DNA of 9,291 nt, from NCBI GenBank assembly GCA_043424535.1, contig JBHWOV010000007.1:1-9291 (forward strand), in the 5' to 3' direction. Source of the DNA: DSM-111022 sp043424535 (lineage in GTDB: Bacteria > Bacillota > Bacilli > Lactobacillales > Aerococcaceae). Position numbers and translations under genes: made by a program. Every line of letters begins with the position of its first letter. Positions within the stretch are counted from its first letter, which is position 1. Shown here piece by piece: positions 6,383 through 9,291 of this stretch. The notes beneath the pieces were generated by a model, which saw only the letters and a list, made by a program, of their open reading frames with translations, was not told where the DNA came from and ran no database searches.

Positions 6383-7318
6383 ATGCCAGATTTAAATGAA
6401 CCAAATATGATTGCTGCCCAAGAAGAAGAGGCGAAGCAAGAAGTTCAAGCAGAACAAAATTTGCCTCCTATGGGATTTGAAGTGATTAAACGTGAATTTA
6501 AGCAAAATAAACTCGCTACATTTTCTTTAATCATTTTCCTTGTTGTCCTTTTAATCGCTTTTATCGCGCCATTGTTTATGGACTTGGAACAAGTAAGTCG
6601 TGTCGATATTTTCTCACGCTTTACCCCTCCAGGTGAAGATGGCTTTATTTTAGGAGCAAATGAAGGTGGACAAGATATTTTAAGTTTATTAATCATCGGA
6701 ACGCGTAACTCCTTAATTATCTCGATTGCGGTAACGATTATTACATCAATTATCGGAATCGGTTTAGGAATTGTCGCTGGTTATTATGGTGGACGAGTGG
6801 ATGATGCGATGATGCGTATTATTGACTTCTTAATGATTTTGCCACAATTGATGATTATTATCGTTATCACAACGATTATTCAACGAAATGATATTCCAAC
6901 ATTGATTACAGTTATTTCATTGATGGGATGGATGGGAATTACGCGTCTGTTCCGTACAGCCACATTGAGTGAAGCATCAAAAGATTATGTCTCAGCTTCG
7001 AAAACAATGGGAACACCAGACTGGAAAATAATGTTTGGTGAAGTGATGCCGAATCTCAGTACTTTAATTTTTACCTATTTAACATTAGCTTTTGCGGGGA
7101 ATATCGGATTAGAAACAGGTCTATCATTCTTAGGGTTTGGTTTACCCATTGGAACACCATCACTGGGAACATTGATCAGTTCCGCAAACAATCCGGATGT
7201 TATTCAAAATAAAACTTGGATTTGGTTACCTGCGGTTATTCTCGTTTTAGTTTTAATGTTAAGTATTAACTATATTGGTCAAGCTTTACAAAAAGCATCG
7301 GATACACGTCAACGTTAA
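6383..7318 (+). CDS. oppC: Oligopeptide ABC transporter permease OppC
   Basis: This 311-residue permease is the partner of OppB. A hydrophilic, Glu/Gln-rich cytoplasmic N-terminus (residues 1-30) leads into the OppC_N segment (IKREFKQNKLA, then a membrane helix at about 46-66). The periplasmic-side motif that is GTDxxGRD in many relatives appears here as GANEGGQDILS (91-101). The permease core starts near 104. The EAA loop is at about 197-224 (EASKDYVSASKTMG, then EVMPN), followed by GLETGLSFLGFG, the conserved OppC/DppC C-terminal motif. AGGAGG (6370-6375) overlaps the oppB stop codon and is 7 bases from the ATG. The 11-base gap continues the tight operon. Confidence 0.95.
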   Translation: MPDLNEPNMIAAQEEEAKQEVQAEQNLPPMGFEVIKREFKQNKLATFSLIIFLVVLLIAFIAPLFMDLEQVSRVDIFSRFTPPGEDGFILGANEGGQDILSLLIIGTRNSLIISIAVTIITSIIGIGLGIVAGYYGGRVDDAMMRIIDFLMILPQLMIIIVITTIIQRNDIPTLITVISLMGWMGITRLFRTATLSEASKDYVSASKTMGTPDWKIMFGEVMPNLSTLIFTYLTLAFAGNIGLETGLSFLGFGLPIGTPSLGTLISSANNPDVIQNKTWIWLPAVILVLVLMLSINYIGQALQKASDTRQR

Positions 7319-7360
7319 ATGAGAATCAAATGATAATTTAATTGCTTTTCTATATTTAAG

Positions 7361-7389
7361 TTGCGATTTTGAAAGTGTTTTCGTATAAT
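7361..7389 (+). promoter_or_regulatory. Strong candidate sigma-A promoter of the last oppA
   Basis: TTGCGA (7361-7366) and a perfect TATAAT (7384-7389) are separated by exactly 17 bases in the 103-base gap between oppC and oppA. There is no terminator in the gap, so the binding-protein gene should be transcribed both from the operon and from this site. That fits the need for more binding protein than membrane complex. Confidence 0.75.
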
Positions 7390-7421
7390 ATAGTTATTGT
7401 TAAATTAAAGGAGAGTAATAC

Positions 7422-9191
7422 ATGAATAAAACGTTGAAGAAGATGTTAGTCACTTCATCGGCACTTGCAATTTTTGCCGGTACAGCAAGCCCACTATTTG
7501 TCCAAGCACAAGAGACAAATGAAGATGGGATTGTTGAATTTGAATCTCAAGTAACACATGACGGTGAAGCAATCGATGGTGGGACACTCCGTTACGCTTT
7601 AACAGCGGAAAGTAATTTCGAAGGTGTCTTGAACAATATGTTCTATTCATCGAATGATGATGCACAAGTAATCGGTTTATTTGCGGAGTCGCTCTATGGT
7701 TATGATGAGAACTTCAGAATCGATGATTCAGGATTCGCAAATGTTGAATTGAATCAAGATGAAAAATCAGTGACTATCACCATTCCTGAAGGCGTTAAAT
7801 GGCATGATGGTGAAGATGTAACCATTGATGATGCGATCTTCCCATATTATGTCATCGGACATCCAGAATACACAGGTGTACGTTACGGCGAGGACTATAT
7901 GAATGTCGTCGGTATGGAAGAATATCATGCAGGAGAAACTGAAGAAATTTCAGGTATCGAACGTATTGATGATTATACGATGAAAATTAATTATAAGAAC
8001 TTCCCGAACTCTATGCTTCAAGCAGGCGGTGGCATTGGCTCATTTATTGAACCAGAACACGCTTTTGAAGGTATAGAAGTAAAAGACATGGAAAATAGTG
8101 ACCCAGTCCGTAAAAATCCAATCGGATTTGGTGCCTTTAAGGTAGATCAAATCACTCCAGGTGAAGCAGTAAGCTATTCACGTTTCGATGATTATTATAA
8201 AGGTCAACCAAAAATTGAAAAAATTCAATTAGAAGTGGTTAGTCCTTCAACCATCGTTACTGAAATGAATAATGGTAATTATGATATTACGACTTTACCA
8301 GCTGATCAATTTGATACATTTGCGGACGCTGAAAACTTCACAGTACTAGGTGTACCAGCGAATGCTTATACTTATATCGGCTTCAAGATGGGTACATGGA
8401 ATGACGAAGAAGGTCGTGTCAATTATGACCCAGAACGTGTTGTTTCAAACAAAGCATTACGTCAAGCAATGGCTTATGCGGTTGATAATAATGCGGTAGC
8501 TGTTGAGTTCTATGATGGAACACGTTCAGCAGCGAACTCACTCATTCCAGAAATGTTCACAGAGTATCACAATGCTGATCAAGAAGGTTACACATATGAC
8601 CCAGAAAAAGCAAAACAAATCTTAGCCGATGCTGGCTTTGAAGATACAGATAATGATGGGTTTGTTGAAGATCCAAATGGCGAGAAATTCCAATTGAATT
8701 TTGCATCAATGGCAGGTGGCGAAACAGCTGAACCATTAGCGCTCTATTATATGCAAATGTGGAATGAAGTCGGAATTGACGTCAAATTAGTCGACGATCA
8801 ATTGTTAGAATTCAACTCATTCTACGAGCGTATTCAAACAGATGATCCAGCGATCGATGTTTATCAAGCAGCTTGGGGAACAGGTGGGGACCCTAATCCA
8901 ACAGGATTATATGGACCACAATCTAACTTCAACTATACTCGTTGGGAATCTGATGAGCATAATGCGATTTTAGAAAAATTAAATTCTGATGATGCCTTTG
9001 ATCCAGACTTTAAGGACGAAGCATTCAAAGAATGGCAAGCATATATGCATGAAGAAGCACCCGTCTTCCCTACATTATTCCGTCATGAATTAACTGGCGT
9101 AAATAAACGTTTGAAAAATTATGACATCACAATCGGTACAGATTTAAGTCTCCATGAATTAGAATTAACAGCCGAAGAACCGATTAAATAA
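7422..9191 (+). CDS. oppA: Oligopeptide-binding protein OppA (SBP family 5)
   Basis: This 589-residue extracellular peptide-binding protein of the operon is of the larger OppA type seen in lactic acid bacteria and differs clearly from the 537-residue protein upstream. Family features are DGGTLRYAL after the leader (52-60), the block IPEGVKWHDGEDVTIDDAIF (from residue 121), NKALRQAMAYAVD, and the C-terminal GTGGDPNPTGLYG with NYTRW. DTDNDG at 408-413 resembles a calcium-binding loop, though related turns are common in this family. The ATG is preceded by AAAGGAGAG (7407-7415). The signal peptide (KTLKK, then a hydrophobic core) ends FVQA-QE at about residue 29/30, a signal peptidase I-like site. 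There is no cysteine in the leader, hence no lipoprotein lipobox. The gene closes an oppDFBCA order like that of Lactococcus lactis, but no pepO peptidase follows within the window. Confidence 0.93.
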   Translation: MNKTLKKMLVTSSALAIFAGTASPLFVQAQETNEDGIVEFESQVTHDGEAIDGGTLRYALTAESNFEGVLNNMFYSSNDDAQVIGLFAESLYGYDENFRIDDSGFANVELNQDEKSVTITIPEGVKWHDGEDVTIDDAIFPYYVIGHPEYTGVRYGEDYMNVVGMEEYHAGETEEISGIERIDDYTMKINYKNFPNSMLQAGGGIGSFIEPEHAFEGIEVKDMENSDPVRKNPIGFGAFKVDQITPGEAVSYSRFDDYYKGQPKIEKIQLEVVSPSTIVTEMNNGNYDITTLPADQFDTFADAENFTVLGVPANAYTYIGFKMGTWNDEEGRVNYDPERVVSNKALRQAMAYAVDNNAVAVEFYDGTRSAANSLIPEMFTEYHNADQEGYTYDPEKAKQILADAGFEDTDNDGFVEDPNGEKFQLNFASMAGGETAEPLALYYMQMWNEVGIDVKLVDDQLLEFNSFYERIQTDDPAIDVYQAAWGTGGDPNPTGLYGPQSNFNYTRWESDEHNAILEKLNSDDAFDPDFKDEAFKEWQAYMHEEAPVFPTLFRHELTGVNKRLKNYDITIGTDLSLHELELTAEEPIK

Positions 9192-9198
9192 TTGAGAT

Positions 9199-9226
9199 AA
9201 AACACCCGAAAGGGTGTTTTTCTTTT
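9199..9226 (+). terminator. Rho-independent terminator at the end of the opp operon
   Basis: AAAACACCC (9199-9207) and GGGTGTTTT (9212-9220) form a perfect 9-base stem with a GAAA tetraloop, continuing into a T-rich tail (TTTTTCTTTT). It begins 8 bases after the oppA stop codon. The remaining 65 bases to the window end are AT-rich and show no gene. Confidence 0.92.
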
Positions 9227-9291
9227 GAAATTTTGAATTTTTTTTCAAATTAAGTGATGTTAAACATATATATATTGTTATGAAATAGACT

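Noticed and set aside
9227..9256. AT-rich inverted repeat (TTTGAA with a T run and TTCAAA) after the operon terminator, considered as a CodY-like box or second terminator
   Set aside because: It is composed almost entirely of A and T and does not match the CodY consensus well. The preceding GAAA-loop terminator already explains the region.

Overview
The window is low-GC DNA with strong AGGAGG-type ribosome-binding sites, TTGNNN/TATAAT promoters and tightly packed genes. This suggests a member of the Bacillota, most likely Lactobacillales; a relative of Aerococcaceae or Carnobacteriaceae is only a guess. All stops fit the standard code. Nearly everything recognisable concerns oligopeptide (Opp/Dpp-type) ABC import.

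Region 1 (1-987): the 3' tail of an IS3-family transposase gene and the right end of that insertion sequence run directly into an oppF-like ATPase gene. The ATPase has lost about its first 25 codons, so the gene appears to have been decapitated by the insertion. Region 2 (988-2756): a stand-alone oligopeptide-binding protein gene (537 aa) with its own candidate promoter and a rho-independent terminator. Region 3 (2757-3430): about 670 bases without a credible gene. It holds a roughly 295-base symmetrical, nested inverted-repeat element with an elaborately folded centre, then an AT-rich leader with a 35-base imperfect palindrome, two extended -10 promoter candidates and a small hairpin before the first gene of the next operon. 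Region 4 (3431-9226): a complete operon in the order oppD-oppF-oppB-oppC-oppA, the order known from Lactococcus lactis. The first four genes are translationally coupled or nearly so. The final oppA has an additional strong promoter, and the operon ends at a clear terminator.

Together the intact operon should encode a complete importer: two ATPases (OppD, OppF), two permeases (OppB, OppC) and a substrate-binding protein (OppA). The upstream binding protein is of a different subfamily. It may be what remains of a second opp system broken by the insertion sequence, and may now deliver peptides to the intact transporter.

The genes themselves are ordinary. The features most worth attention are the nested palindromic element at 2788-3082, the absence of a lipobox cysteine in both binding proteins (unusual for Gram-positive Opp systems), the IS-truncated but otherwise open oppF, and the operator-like palindrome in the opp leader. 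I see no convincing new multi-gene system here.
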